DNA from: Oceanobacillus sp. FSL K6-2867
GTDB taxonomy: Bacteria; Bacillota; Bacilli; Bacillales; Amphibacillaceae
DNA: 64,000 nucleotides
Direction of reading: 5' to 3'
NCBI RefSeq assembly: GCF_037963145.1
Contig: NZ_CP150144.1
Location: 186,001 to 250,000 of the forward strand
Positions 35,039-44,648 of this stretch are shown here, one piece after another (positions within the stretch are counted from its first letter, which is position 1; each line of letters opens with the position of its first letter). The position numbers were made by a program, and so were the translations under genes. Under the pieces are notes generated by a model that worked only from the letters and a program-made list of their open reading frames with translations, made no database searches and had not been told where the DNA came from.

Positions 35039-37681
35039 TTATTTGGCATCGAACCAGTTTGCTCCAAATTCATAATCAACTTTTAATGGAACATTTAATG
35101 TCACTGTCTGTTCCATCATTTCCGGCACGATTTCTTTCAATTTATCTATTTCTTCCTTCGGCGCTTCTAAAATTAATTCATCATGCACCTGCAAAAGTAT
35201 TTTTGCCTGCAGCTTTTCTTCCTTTAATCTTCCATCTAAATCGATCATTGCTTTTTTAATAATATCTGCTGCACTACCTTGAATTGGTGTATTCATTGCT
35301 GTACGTTCAGCAAAGCTTCTTACATTAAAATTTCGGCTCGTAATTTCTGGCAAATACCTTCTTCTTTTCATTAATGTTGTCACATAGCCTTTATGCTTTG
35401 CTTCCTGGACAATTTCTTCCATATATTGCTTCACACCTGGATAGCTTTCGAAATATCGATCAATAAACTGTTTCGCTTCTTTTCTCGTTATGCCGAGATT
35501 TTGCGATAGTCCATAGTCACTAATTCCATAAACGATACCGAAGTTAACCGCTTTTGCTTGTCTTCGCATATTCGATGTAACTTCATCTTTTTCTACATGG
35601 AACACATCCATCGCGGTCTGTGTATGAATATCGACATCCTCCTGGAAAGCTTTCACAAGCTTTTCATCATTTGCAATATGCGCAAGAACCCTAAGTTCAA
35701 TTTGCGAATAATCAGCTGCAAACATGATCCATCCATTTTTAGAAGGAACAAAAGCTTGTCTTATTTTCCGGCCTTCCTCTAAACGAATTGGGATGTTTTG
35801 TAAATTCGGATCAACAGAACTCAATCTTCCTGTTTGTGTCAATGCTTGGTTGTATCTTGTATGAATTTTATTCGTATCTTTCCTCACGACTTTCAATAGA
35901 CCTTCAATGTAGGTTGATTGAAGTTTTCCGAGCTGTCGGTATAAAAGCAGCTTTGGAATAATTTCGTGCTCATTTTGCAGCTGCTCTAATACATCAGCTG
36001 CAGTAGAATAGCCGGTTTTCGTTTTCTTAATTACTGGCAGCTGTAATTTTTCAAATAAAATGGGACCAAGCTGTTTCGGCGAGTTTAAATTAAATTCTTC
36101 TCCAGCCAGCTTATGGATTTCATTTTCTAATGTTTGCAGTCTTTCCTTTAAATCGACTCCCATTTCCTCTAAACGATTTATATCCACCTGGACACCAACA
36201 TGTTCCATTTCAGCAAGAATAATGGCAAGCGGCATTTCTAATTCTTTTAACAGCTTATATTGTTCATTTTCTTTCAATTCCTTAATCATCTCATCCTTTA
36301 TCACATGCATCGTCATCGTTTTTCTAACAACGTGCTCGGAAAGTACAGGCTCTTCGGGAACTTTTAGTTTCGCACCTTTTCCGTATACTTCCTCATCAAA
36401 TAAGACATCGGTTTTTCCCATACGGTTTCCGATTGCTGGGATATCATGATTGTTTTCAGCTGGGTTGAGCAAATAGGATGCAAGCAGCATATCAAATGTT
36501 ATTCCTTGAATATGAATATTATTTCTCAGCAAAGCAACCATTGTTTTCTTTGCATCAAAAACAATTTTATTTTTATTACTGTCCTCTGCCCATTGTTTAA
36601 ACAAATCGGACTCTAATGCAACAGCCGGTCGAATAAAATAAGCACCATGTTCATTCACCATTCCAAATCCATTAATTTCTGCTTGATGGTAATTGTCATG
36701 TAGCATTTCTACTACAAATGACGTTTCCTCAGCCAAAATAGACTCGGTTATTCTATCAACAACGGTATACGTGATTTCTTTCATTTCTGTTTGCAGTTCT
36801 TCATCAGCTTCTGCCTCATCATCAGCAACTCGATTTAATAATGACTGGAATCCAAGTTCTTTAAAAGCAGCACGAACTCCAGACTGGTCAAAACCATCAT
36901 AGGGAATATCCTTTATTTCTATTTCAATCGGTGAATTGCGATTAATCGTGACAAGTTCCTTACTCATAAATGCATCATCTTGATGATTCGTCAGGTTCTC
37001 TTTTAATTTTTTGCCACTTACATCATCCAAATGCTCATAAACTGATTCTAAATCGCCGTATTGCTTAATCAGCTTCGTTGCCGTCTTTTGTCCTACACCA
37101 GGAACACCAGGGATATTGTCAGAGCTGTCCCCCATAAGGGACTTCAGATCAATAATTTGTTCTGGCGTAATTTCCATTTTTTCAAGCATATAGCTTGGAG
37201 TGTATCTCTCTATATCACTAATCCCTTTTTTGGTAACATGTACGGATATATGATCCGAAACGAGCTGCAGCATATCCTTATCCCCTGAAATAACCGTTAC
37301 TTCAAAGCCTTCCTCATTTCCTTGCTTTGATAATGTACCGATAATATCATCTGCTTCATATTGCTCCAGCTGATAATGCTTAATTTGAAATGCATCAAGC
37401 AATTCCTTTAAAACAGGGAACTGTTCCGATAACTCTGGTGGTGTTTTCTGACGACCACCTTTGTATTCTTTATACGTCGCATGACGAAACGTCGTCTTTC
37501 CTGCATCAAAGGCCACAAGTAAGTGTGTCGGCTTTTCTTCTTCTAAAATGCGTAGAAGCATTGTCGTGAATCCATAAACTGCATTCGTATATACACCCTT
37601 ATCATTATTTAAAAGTGGCAATGCAAAAAACGCCCGATAAATAATACTGTTGCCATCAATTAATACTAATTTTTTTGTCAT
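35039..37681 (-). CDS. polA: DNA polymerase I
   Basis: The 880-aa protein has three parts: a 5' nuclease (about residues 1-290, VLIDGNSIIYRAFFALP, SLMGDSSDNIPGVPGVG), a middle domain in which I find no clear DEDD 3'-5' exonuclease signature, and a family A polymerase with AADYSQIELRVLAH and LQVHDELILEAP. It fills gaps and removes RNA primers. AGGTTACC precedes the ATG at 37681; the 29 extra upstream codons are not expected to be used. Confidence 0.96.
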   Translation of the reverse strand: MTKKLVLIDGNSIIYRAFFALPLLNNDKGVYTNAVYGFTTMLLRILEEEKPTHLLVAFDAGKTTFRHATYKEYKGGRQKTPPELSEQFPVLKELLDAFQIKHYQLEQYEADDIIGTLSKQGNEEGFEVTVISGDKDMLQLVSDHISVHVTKKGISDIERYTPSYMLEKMEITPEQIIDLKSLMGDSSDNIPGVPGVGQKTATKLIKQYGDLESVYEHLDDVSGKKLKENLTNHQDDAFMSKELVTINRNSPIEIEIKDIPYDGFDQSGVRAAFKELGFQSLLNRVADDEAEADEELQTEMKEITYTVVDRITESILAEETSFVVEMLHDNYHQAEINGFGMVNEHGAYFIRPAVALESDLFKQWAEDSNKNKIVFDAKKTMVALLRNNIHIQGITFDMLLASYLLNPAENNHDIPAIGNRMGKTDVLFDEEVYGKGAKLKVPEEPVLSEHVVRKTMTMHVIKDEMIKELKENEQYKLLKELEMPLAIILAEMEHVGVQVDINRLEEMGVDLKERLQTLENEIHKLAGEEFNLNSPKQLGPILFEKLQLPVIKKTKTGYSTAADVLEQLQNEHEIIPKLLLYRQLGKLQSTYIEGLLKVVRKDTNKIHTRYNQALTQTGRLSSVDPNLQNIPIRLEEGRKIRQAFVPSKNGWIMFAADYSQIELRVLAHIANDEKLVKAFQEDVDIHTQTAMDVFHVEKDEVTSNMRRQAKAVNFGIVYGISDYGLSQNLGITRKEAKQFIDRYFESYPGVKQYMEEIVQEAKHKGYVTTLMKRRRYLPEITSRNFNVRSFAERTAMNTPIQGSAADIIKKAMIDLDGRLKEEKLQAKILLQVHDELILEAPKEEIDKLKEIVPEMMEQTVTLNVPLKVDYEFGANWFDAK

Positions 37682-37893
37682 GGTAACCTCCAAATAAACT
37701 AAATCTATTTTGCGTGAAGGGGCAGTTTCCCTTCCCAAGCACTTTTTAATTCCGCGCACTTTGAGCAAAAATATTAGCCTGTTAATGCGTGATTAATTAC
37801 TTCTCTTTTTTCATTTTATCATTGTAAGGAAAGAAATGAAAAAATTAAGACCAGAATTGGTATATCAATTAAACCTGCTGTATAATCACTACG

Positions 37894-37923
37894 AAAAAAC
37901 ACCCTCTATTATGAGGATGTTTA
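37894..37923 (-). terminator. Terminator of phoPR
   Basis: ACATCCTC / GAGGGTGT stem overlapping the phoR stop, then a six-base T-run on the minus strand. Confidence 0.85.
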
Positions 37924-39285
37924 TTTCGGTAAATATACATGTATGGTTGTTCCTTGATTTACTTCACTTTCAACCTCTATCCTACCATCATGCACTTCGA
38001 CAATATGTTTAACAATTGCCAATCCTAAACCAGTTCCGCCCGTATTTCTGCTGCGTGCTTTATCAACACGATAAAACCTTTCAAAAATGCGCGGGATTGA
38101 TTTTTCATCAATTCCAATGCCCGTATCAGCGATTTTAATATGAATAAAGTCAGCTGTAGAATCAAGGCTAAGCTCAACTTTTCCGTTTTCCGGTGTATAG
38201 TGAATCGCATTGTCTAGTAGATTCACGATTACTTGTTTAATTCGTTCTTTATCTGCTTTCATTTCTGTTTCTTTATCAATATTTAAGGATAAGTCCAGCT
38301 TTTTTTCAGCTGCTTTATGCTTTAATGCTGGAATAACCTCTTGAATTAGTTCCTTTGCGTTAAACGTTTGAAGAACTAGGTGAAATCCTTCCTTTTCCAG
38401 CTTTGATAAGGATAATAAATCCTCAATTAATAATTGCAGGCGATGACTTTCATGATAAATAATTCCGAGAAAATCCCTCGTTGTTTCATCCTTATTTTCA
38501 CCACTATCCATCAATGTTTCAGCAAAACCTTTAATGGAGGTAATTGGGGTACGCAGCTCATGTGAAACATTTGCAACGAAATCCTTTCTTGTTTTCTCCA
38601 TTTTCTTTAATTCAGTAATGTCGTGGAGTACTAAAACTGCACCTTTTAATAGATTTCGTTCATTAAACATAGGAGCCCCAACTATTTCAAAATAATTTTT
38701 ATCTACTCCATATGTTTGTGTGAAAGTTTCCTTAATATTTCGCTCATATAAAAACGTGTTTTGAACTGTTTCATGAATGGTTTCGTTTTCGATTACTTCA
38801 TAATACAGATGGCCTCTATATTCTTTTTCAGTTTTGCCAAACATAGAAATAAATTTGCGGTTAACCACATGGATAAATCCTTTTTCGTCAATCAGTACAA
38901 GACCACTTTGTATACTATCAATTAATGTTGATAACTGTTCAGACTGCATCTGTTCTTGCATCGATATTGCACTCATGTTTCTTGCTAATGTATTAATTTT
39001 ATAGCTTAATTCCTCTATCGCTTCATTGGATGAATTATGAAATCTTGCATTAAAATTGCCTTTGATAAATTCATCTATTGTATTGGTTGCTTTTTGCACG
39101 GGTTTTACATAGTTCGTATACAAAAGAAATATAATAATCTGAACGATAATAAATCCAAAGAAGAGAACTACTATCATAATAAACGGCACATCTGCCGCTT
39201 GAAATAAAATAACCCCCATAACAATGAAAGTAAACAGAACAGCAAACATATATGGCCGGATAGGTACTGAAAATAATACTTTCAT
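37921..39285 (-). CDS. phoR: Phosphate sensor histidine kinase PhoR, short form
   Basis: The 454-aa kinase has two nearby membrane segments (about residues 10-27 and 34-56), then HAMP (about 57-105) and PAS (about 110-210). HisKA has the phospho-acceptor His near residue 242 in ANVSHELRTPITSIKG, and the ATPase domain has N, G1 and G2 boxes (DNAIHYTPENG, DTGIGI, GGTGLGL). The loop between the membrane segments is only a few residues. B. subtilis PhoR has a large external sensing domain there, and this protein is about 125 residues shorter. The ATG overlaps the phoP stop (TGATG). Confidence 0.92.
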   Translation of the reverse strand: MKVLFSVPIRPYMFAVLFTFIVMGVILFQAADVPFIMIVVLFFGFIIVQIIIFLLYTNYVKPVQKATNTIDEFIKGNFNARFHNSSNEAIEELSYKINTLARNMSAISMQEQMQSEQLSTLIDSIQSGLVLIDEKGFIHVVNRKFISMFGKTEKEYRGHLYYEVIENETIHETVQNTFLYERNIKETFTQTYGVDKNYFEIVGAPMFNERNLLKGAVLVLHDITELKKMEKTRKDFVANVSHELRTPITSIKGFAETLMDSGENKDETTRDFLGIIYHESHRLQLLIEDLLSLSKLEKEGFHLVLQTFNAKELIQEVIPALKHKAAEKKLDLSLNIDKETEMKADKERIKQVIVNLLDNAIHYTPENGKVELSLDSTADFIHIKIADTGIGIDEKSIPRIFERFYRVDKARSRNTGGTGLGLAIVKHIVEVHDGRIEVESEVNQGTTIHVYLPK

Positions 39286-39977
39286 CAAGAAGGATCCTCC
39301 AATTTATACCCAAGCCCTCTCACGGTTTTTATATATACAGGTTTTTTGGTATTTGGTTCTATTTTATCCCTTAAGTGACTAATATGGACATCGACGATTC
39401 TTGTATCACCAACAAAATCATAATCCCAGACACTGCTTAATAGCTGATCCCTTGAAATAACCTTTCCTTTATTTTTTGCAAGATGGAACAGCAGCTCAAA
39501 TTCTTTTCTTGTAAATGTAATGACATTTGAGTTCATTTCTGCTTCGTAGCGTTCGGGATAAATTGTCAGCTCACCAATTTTCAGCGAACTAAAGTTTGGT
39601 TTATCATTTCTCGCGCTTCTTCTCAAAATAGCTTTAATTCTTGCGACAACTTCTTTTGGACTAAATGGCTTGGTTAAGTAATCGTCTGCTCCTAATTCCA
39701 GACCTAGCACTTTATCAAATTCTTCATCTTTTGCTGTCAGCATCAAAATTGGTGTTTCAATTTTATTCATTCTTAAATGTTTACATACTGCCATACCATC
39801 CATTTCTGGCAGCATTAAATCCAGTACCACTAGATCGTATTCATTTGTTTCGCACTTAATAACTGCTTCTTTTCCATCATAGGCAACGTCCGTTTGAAAA
39901 CCAGCATTCTTTATATTATAGTCCAGTAGCGTTACTATTGGTTTTTCATCGTCTACAATTAATACCTTCTGACTCAT
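39285..39977 (-). CDS. phoP: Response regulator PhoP
   Basis: The 230-aa OmpR-family regulator has phospho-acceptor Asp in VVLDLMLPEMDG, the switch residues in LMLTAKDEE and TKPFSP, and a winged-helix output domain ending TVRGLGYKLEDPS. It activates or represses phosphate-starvation genes when phosphorylated by PhoR. GGGGGA lies 7 nt before the ATG at 39977. It lies upstream of phoR and downstream of mdh, as in B. subtilis. Confidence 0.95.
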   Translation of the reverse strand: MSQKVLIVDDEKPIVTLLDYNIKNAGFQTDVAYDGKEAVIKCETNEYDLVVLDLMLPEMDGMAVCKHLRMNKIETPILMLTAKDEEFDKVLGLELGADDYLTKPFSPKEVVARIKAILRRSARNDKPNFSSLKIGELTIYPERYEAEMNSNVITFTRKEFELLFHLAKNKGKVISRDQLLSSVWDYDFVGDTRIVDVHISHLRDKIEPNTKKPVYIKTVRGLGYKLEDPS

Positions 39978-40001
39978 TTGAACATCCCCCATTTTGTTAG
40001 T

Positions 40002-40053
40002 AAACTTGGTATCGCTTGACTTTTAGGCGATAGCTTAGTTGCACTTATGCAGA
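40002..40053 (-). repeat. Dispersed hairpin repeat, copy near phoP
   Basis: On the minus strand TGCATAAGTGCAACTAAG is followed by GCTATCGCC...GGCGATA-like arms and CCAAGTTTAC. It is the partner of the thrS-upstream copy (27408-27465). Both stand about 30-50 nt before a start codon. Confidence 0.5.
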
Positions 40054-40264
40054 AAAGAGAGTTTTATATTTTCTTTTCTGCCAACAATAATATTTACACT
40101 CTTATTTATCTTATCATTATTAACAGAAAACACATAATGAATAAAGGTTTGTAAACAAAATTTTACAATAGTTTCCGTATAATCAGCTTATTTTATGTTT
40201 TTAATTATAAGTTAAGGAAGTTAATCATTAGTGGTTGTTGTTTTGGAGAATAAATAGACTTCGA

Positions 40265-40375
40265 ACTAACTGTTGAGGTATGAGTAAGCAACACCGTCGG
40301 GAATCGCTCCCGGCGGATGCACACCTTAGGACACATGCCCGCAGGAGTCACTACTCTACGCTTACCCGGACTGGT
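40265..40375. repeat. Intergenic GC-rich repeat-like element 1
   Basis: In a 688-nt gap without genes (39978-40665), this segment is clearly richer in G and C than its flanks. It carries CCCGCAGGAGTCAC (complement GTGACTCCTGCGGG), the core of repeats I know from Bacillaceae intergenic regions. Hairpin-forming CGGGA-TCCCG is visible at 40309-40324. No ORF or transposase was seen. Confidence 0.5.
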
Positions 40376-40439
40376 GAGAATACAATCCAGTTTCTATTTT
40401 TAACCATCTTATTTATAGTGAACCAATACTAGCACAGAA

Positions 40440-40557
40440 AATATACGTAGACTCCTGCCATAAGTGCATCGGTGAGACTACTTAGTGCGTGCGGTAGCAC
40501 AAGATGGCTCACCAGCCCCCGTGGAAAACGAAGTATATTTCCGGAGTGGGTATACGC
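40440..40557. repeat. Intergenic GC-rich repeat-like element 2 with terminal inverted repeats
   Basis: It starts ATATACGTAGACTCCTGC and ends CCGGAGTGGGTATACG, so TATAC-ACTCC / GGAGT-GTATA form imperfect terminal inverted repeats. Internally GGTGAGACT and GGCTCACC add a second pair. ACTCCTGC and GAAGTATATTTCCGGAG resemble a common Bacillaceae dispersed repeat. Relative to element 1 the core lies in opposite orientation. Confidence 0.5.
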
Positions 40558-40613
40558 ATAATCCATAATTGCACATTGTTCAGAGTTTCTTTCAATTACG
40601 ACAATCAAAACGC

Positions 40614-40654
40614 AGAAAAAGCTCAGGCTATATGATAGTAACCAGAGCTTTTCT
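40614..40654 (-). terminator. Terminator of the citZ-icd-mdh group
   Basis: AGAAAAGCTC / GAGCTTTTTCT stem with a roughly 20-nt loop just after the mdh stop. Confidence 0.8.
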
Positions 40655-40665
40655 ATAAATATTGT

Positions 40666-41604
40666 TTAGTTTAGTACACCAAGTACGTTTTTAACCGAAT
40701 CGGCTGATTTATCTAGCGCTGCTTTTTCTTCTGCTGTTAGGTCTAATTCAATTATCTTTTCAAGACCTTTTCCACCTAAAATTGTAGGTACGCCAAGGTA
40801 GATATCCTTATAGCCGTATTCTCCTTCTAAATAAGCAATTGCGGGAAGCACGCGACGCTGATCTTTTAAGATTGCTTCTGCCATAACAGTTAATGAAGCT
40901 GCTGGTGCGTAGTACGCACTTCCGTTTCCTAACAAGTTGACAATTTCTCCGCCGCCCGTACGAGTGCGTTGTACAATTTCATCCAAACGTTCCTTTGAAA
41001 TTAAATTTTCAAGTGGAATACCACCAGCGTAGGAATAACGAATTAGCGGAACCATATCATCACCATGTCCACCAAGCACAAAACCAGTTACGTCTTTAAC
41101 AGAAAGATTTAATTCTTCTGCAACAAAAGTCCGGAAACGTGCAGTATCGAGTACACCGGATTGTCCAATAACACGCTCTTTCGGTAAACCAGATTCTTTA
41201 AATACCGTATATGTCATCGCATCAACTGGGTTTGTTAATACAATAATGGTCGTATCCGGGGAATATTTTACAATATCCTTTGCTACAGCTTTCATGATTT
41301 TTGCATTGGTATTTACAAGATCATCACGACTCATCCCTGGCTTACGTGCAATACCTGCAGTGATAATAACCAAATCAGAGTCTTTTGTATCCTCATAATT
41401 GGAAGTACCGATAATTTTCGCATCAAATCCTTGAACTGGCGCTGCCTCTGCCATATCAAGTGCCTTCCCCTTTGTTGGGTCTTCCATATTAGGAATGTCT
41501 ACCAGGACAACATCACCAAGCTCTTTTTGAGCGATCATTAATGCTGTTGTTGCACCGGTAAAGCCAGATCCGATAACTGAAATCTTTTTTCTTTGTAAAC
41601 CCAT
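40666..41604 (-). CDS. mdh: Malate dehydrogenase
   Basis: The 312-aa lactate/malate-type dehydrogenase has the NAD fold [16 protein letters not shown], substrate arginines in [12 protein letters not shown] and the catalytic His in [12 protein letters not shown]. It oxidises malate to oxaloacetate in the TCA cycle. It starts after AAAGGGGA. Order citZ-icd-mdh-phoP is the B. subtilis order. Confidence 0.96.
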   Translation of the reverse strand: MGLQRKKISVIGSGFTGATTALMIAQKELGDVVLVDIPNMEDPTKGKALDMAEAAPVQGFDAKIIGTSNYEDTKDSDLVIITAGIARKPGMSRDDLVNTNAKIMKAVAKDIVKYSPDTTIIVLTNPVDAMTYTVFKESGLPKERVIGQSGVLDTARFRTFVAEELNLSVKDVTGFVLGGHGDDMVPLIRYSYAGGIPLENLISKERLDEIVQRTRTGGGEIVNLLGNGSAYYAPAASLTVMAEAILKDQRRVLPAIAYLEGEYGYKDIYLGVPTILGGKGLEKIIELDLTAEEKAALDKSADSVKNVLGVLN

Positions 41605-41659
41605 CTTAAATATCCCCTTTATAGTAGATTAACAGATTTCAAATAGATAATTTTGACAA

Positions 41660-41790
41660 CATGGTTCATTACAATTGGCGAATGAGGACTTTTAAGTCCC
41701 CATTCGCCACTAGTACGCCGCGTACAGCCTCAGTCCCCGGCTGCTGGCAAGACTTCCTTTACCTCATGATCCTAAGAACTGGGACGCAGT
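41660..41790 (-). repeat. GC-rich hairpin element between icd and mdh
   Basis: Between icd and mdh lies a segment with the palindrome GGCGAATGnGGACTT / AAGTCCnCATTCGCC (41676-41709). An inner GTACGC/GGCGTAC hairpin (41714-41726) and a GC-rich stretch up to about 41790 follow. It interrupts an otherwise tight operon. It may be a repeat insertion, a processing site or an attenuator; I see no coding potential. Confidence 0.45.
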
Positions 41791-41795
41791 GCGTG

Positions 41796-43070
41796 TTATT
41801 TAGACATATTTTTGATTAATTCTTTACCAAATTCGGAGCATTTAACTTCGGTAGCTCCATCCATTAGACGTGCAAAGTCATATGTCACAACTTTAGAAGC
41901 AATCGTTTTATCCATTGAATTTGTAATTAAATCAGCTGCTTCTCTCCAGCCAAGATGCTCAAGCATCAATACTGCTGAAAGAATAACAGATGAAGGATTT
42001 ACTTTATCTAATCCTGCATATTTAGGAGCAGTGCCGTGTGTTGCTTCGAAAATCGCATGTCCGGTATTATAGTTTATGTTTGCTCCTGGTGCAATACCGA
42101 TTCCTCCAACTTGTGCTGCAAGCGCATCAGAAATATAATCACCATTTAAGTTCATGGTTGCAACAACATCAAACTCTTTAGGGCGAGTTAAGATCTGTTG
42201 AAGGAATATATCTGCAATAGCATCTTTAACAAGAATTTTACCTTCGGCGATTGCATCATCCTGTGCTTTATTTGCAGCATCTTTTCCTTCTGCTTCCACA
42301 ATGCGATCGTATTCAGCCCACGTAAATACTTTATCACCGAACTCTTTTTCAGCTACTTCATAGCCCCAGTTCTTAAATGCGCCTTCTGTAAATTTCATGA
42401 TGTTACCTTTATGTACTAAAGTAACACTTTTACGTCCTTCAGTTAATGCATATTCAATTGCAGAACGAACTAGACGTTTTGTGCCTTCTTCTGAAACTGG
42501 CTTAATTCCAATTCCAGACGTTTCAGGGAAGCGAACCTTGTTTACACCCATTTCATTCTTTAAAAATTCGATAACCTTTTTCACTTCGTCGGAACCTTTT
42601 TGCCACTCAATTCCAGCATAAATGTCTTCCGTATTCTCACGGAATATAACCATATCTACATCTTCTGGACGCTTAACTGGTGATGGTACACCTTCAAAGT
42701 AACGTACCGGTCGAAGGCATGTATATAAATCAAGCTCTTGACGAAGTGCAACGTTTAATGAACGTATTCCTCCACCAATCGGAGTTGTTAACGGGCCTTT
42801 AATTGCAATTTTATATTCATTAATTTTATCTAATGTATCCTGTGGTAGCCATTCACCAGTCTTATCGAAGGCTTTTTGACCAGCATATACTTCCAGCCAA
42901 TCAATTTTTTTCTCGCCATTATAAGCTTTTTCTACTGCAGCTTCGATAACCTCGCTTGCTGCTGCCCAGATATCAGGACCAGTACCGTCTCCTTCAATGA
43001 AAGGAATGATTGGGTTGTTAGGGACATTCATTTTCCCATTTTCTACGATAATTTTTTCACCTTGTGCCAT
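41796..43070 (-). CDS. icd: Isocitrate dehydrogenase (NADP)
   Basis: The 424-aa enzyme has [13 protein letters not shown] at the start and the substrate site [20 protein letters not shown] with its phosphate-binding serine and arginines. [16 protein letters not shown] and the cofactor site [11 protein letters not shown] follow. It oxidises isocitrate to 2-oxoglutarate. Encoded between citZ and mdh; CAAGG-type sequence and AGGAGG precede the ATG. Confidence 0.96.
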   Translation of the reverse strand: MAQGEKIIVENGKMNVPNNPIIPFIEGDGTGPDIWAAASEVIEAAVEKAYNGEKKIDWLEVYAGQKAFDKTGEWLPQDTLDKINEYKIAIKGPLTTPIGGGIRSLNVALRQELDLYTCLRPVRYFEGVPSPVKRPEDVDMVIFRENTEDIYAGIEWQKGSDEVKKVIEFLKNEMGVNKVRFPETSGIGIKPVSEEGTKRLVRSAIEYALTEGRKSVTLVHKGNIMKFTEGAFKNWGYEVAEKEFGDKVFTWAEYDRIVEAEGKDAANKAQDDAIAEGKILVKDAIADIFLQQILTRPKEFDVVATMNLNGDYISDALAAQVGGIGIAPGANINYNTGHAIFEATHGTAPKYAGLDKVNPSSVILSAVLMLEHLGWREAADLITNSMDKTIASKVVTYDFARLMDGATEVKCSEFGKELIKNMSK

Positions 43071-43097
43071 AAAAAAACCTCCTAAATATATTCAATA

Positions 43098-43126
43098 AGA
43101 ATAGCTGGATTACCCAGCTATATTCT
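43098..43126 (-). terminator. Hairpin between citZ and icd
   Basis: AAGAATA-TAGCTGG / CCAGCTATTCTT forms a stem with a 3-5 nt loop and a weak T content after it. It probably lowers readthrough or protects the upstream mRNA end. Confidence 0.5.
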
Positions 43127-43138
43127 TAATCGTAATTG

Positions 43139-44260
43139 TTAGCCACGCTTGCTTAATTCAACATAATCCTGCAAGTCAGGACCAATATACTCAGCGCGCG
43201 GGCGGATCAGACGATTATTATCGTACTGTTCTAAAATGTGTGCAAGCCAGCCGGATGTACGGCTTACTGCAAAAATTGGTGTGAATAGGTCATGGTCAAT
43301 ACCTAAGCTATGATACACAGATGCGCTGTAGAAATCTACATTCGCTGGAAGACCTTTATTTTCTTTTATATAATCTTCAATTTTTATAGACATGTTGTAC
43401 CATTTCTCTTGCTTGGTCAATGTCGTTAATTGCTTGGACATTTCTTTTAAATGTTTTGCACGTGGATCGCCATTGCGATATACACGGTGTCCCATACCCA
43501 TAATTTTTTCTTTGTTTGCTAATTTTTTTTCAATATATGGAATGGCATTTTCCTCTTCGCCAATTTCCGTTAGCATCTTCATTACATTTTCATTCGCACC
43601 GCCGTGCAATGGACCTTTTAAGGCACCGATTGCAGCAGTAATACCGGAGTAAATATCAGAAAGTGTTGCAACACATACTCTTGCCGTAAACGTGGAAGCA
43701 TTCAGCTCATGGTCTGCGTGCAGTACGAGCGCCTTGTTAATCGCTTCTATCTCAATAGCCTCTGCCTCTTTGCCATTAAGCATATACAGGAAATTCTCTG
43801 CATAACCAAGGTTTGTTTTCGGCTTCACCGGTTCTTGACCATTGCGGATTCTTGAAAAAGCGGCAACAATTGATGCAATTTTAGCTTGAATGCGAATAGC
43901 TTTACGCTTATTTACCTCTGGTTCCATTACATCTGCTTCATCATCATATAATCCAAGTAAAGAAACAGCAGTACGCAATGCTGCCATCGGGTGGACAGTT
44001 GATAAATCATAAGAACGCAAATGATCAATAATCCCCTCAGGAATTTCCATATTTTCAGCTAGTTCCTGCTTCACTTCTTCCAGCTCTGTCTTTGTCGGAA
44101 GCTTCAGATTCCAAAGTAAATAAATGACCTCTTCAAAGCTTGAATGTTCAGCTAAGTCATCAATTCGGTAGCCAACATATGATAGCTGGTCATCTATAAT
44201 GGAACTGATGGACGATTGAGTTGCGACAATACCTTCTAACCCCTTTGTAGATGTTGTCAT
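43139..44260 (-). CDS. citZ: Citrate synthase
   Basis: The 373-aa short-type citrate synthase has the catalytic histidines in LHADHELNASTF and MGMGHRVYRNGDPRA, and the catalytic Asp in NVDFYSASVYHSLG. It condenses acetyl-CoA and oxaloacetate. AGGAGAGGG before the ATG at 44260 sets the start. First gene of the citZ-icd-mdh group. Confidence 0.96.
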   Translation of the reverse strand: MTTSTKGLEGIVATQSSISSIIDDQLSYVGYRIDDLAEHSSFEEVIYLLWNLKLPTKTELEEVKQELAENMEIPEGIIDHLRSYDLSTVHPMAALRTAVSLLGLYDDEADVMEPEVNKRKAIRIQAKIASIVAAFSRIRNGQEPVKPKTNLGYAENFLYMLNGKEAEAIEIEAINKALVLHADHELNASTFTARVCVATLSDIYSGITAAIGALKGPLHGGANENVMKMLTEIGEEENAIPYIEKKLANKEKIMGMGHRVYRNGDPRAKHLKEMSKQLTTLTKQEKWYNMSIKIEDYIKENKGLPANVDFYSASVYHSLGIDHDLFTPIFAVSRTSGWLAHILEQYDNNRLIRPRAEYIGPDLQDYVELSKRG

Positions 44261-44428
44261 ATTAAACCCTCTCCTTTTTTTAAATTGATTGCAGCATTTT
44301 ATACAAATGTACAATTCTAACGACAATAATAACCATCATCAGAATCTCGTTATGGTAATAGCAGACTCACCCCAGTATATATATCTACTATTTGAATAAA
44401 GTATTCTATTATTGTCCAGCCCAAATCT

Positions 44429-44472
44429 ATTATAAAGTATTATGACTAGAAAGTGAATTGAAACCGTTTAAC
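44429..44472 (-). promoter_or_regulatory. citZ promoter with a possible cre site
   Basis: On the minus strand -10 TATAAT (44429-44434), 17 nt and -35 TTCACT (44452-44457). Just upstream, GTTAAACGGTTTCA (44459-44472) matches the CcpA cre consensus TGNAANCGNTNNCA except at the first two bases. The rest of the 388-nt gap (44261-44648) shows AT-rich sequence and no gene. Confidence 0.5.
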
Positions 44473-44648
44473 ATTTTAAATTTTTAACTGCTTTCTTGCG
44501 ATACTTATCGGTATTTTGTCGTTAATTAATTTTTTTCTTTCTCATTTCGAAAATGCATGTCTAATTTAACATTATTTATCATATGTAACTATAGTACGGG
44601 CTTTCAACTATTTGCAATTTCTAGTCGCTATATTGGGGGAGCTTTCCA

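Noticed and set aside
39978..40264. Possible PhoP boxes before phoP
   Set aside because: TTTACA and TTATTC-like hexamers are present, but spacing and number do not match a convincing PhoP binding array.
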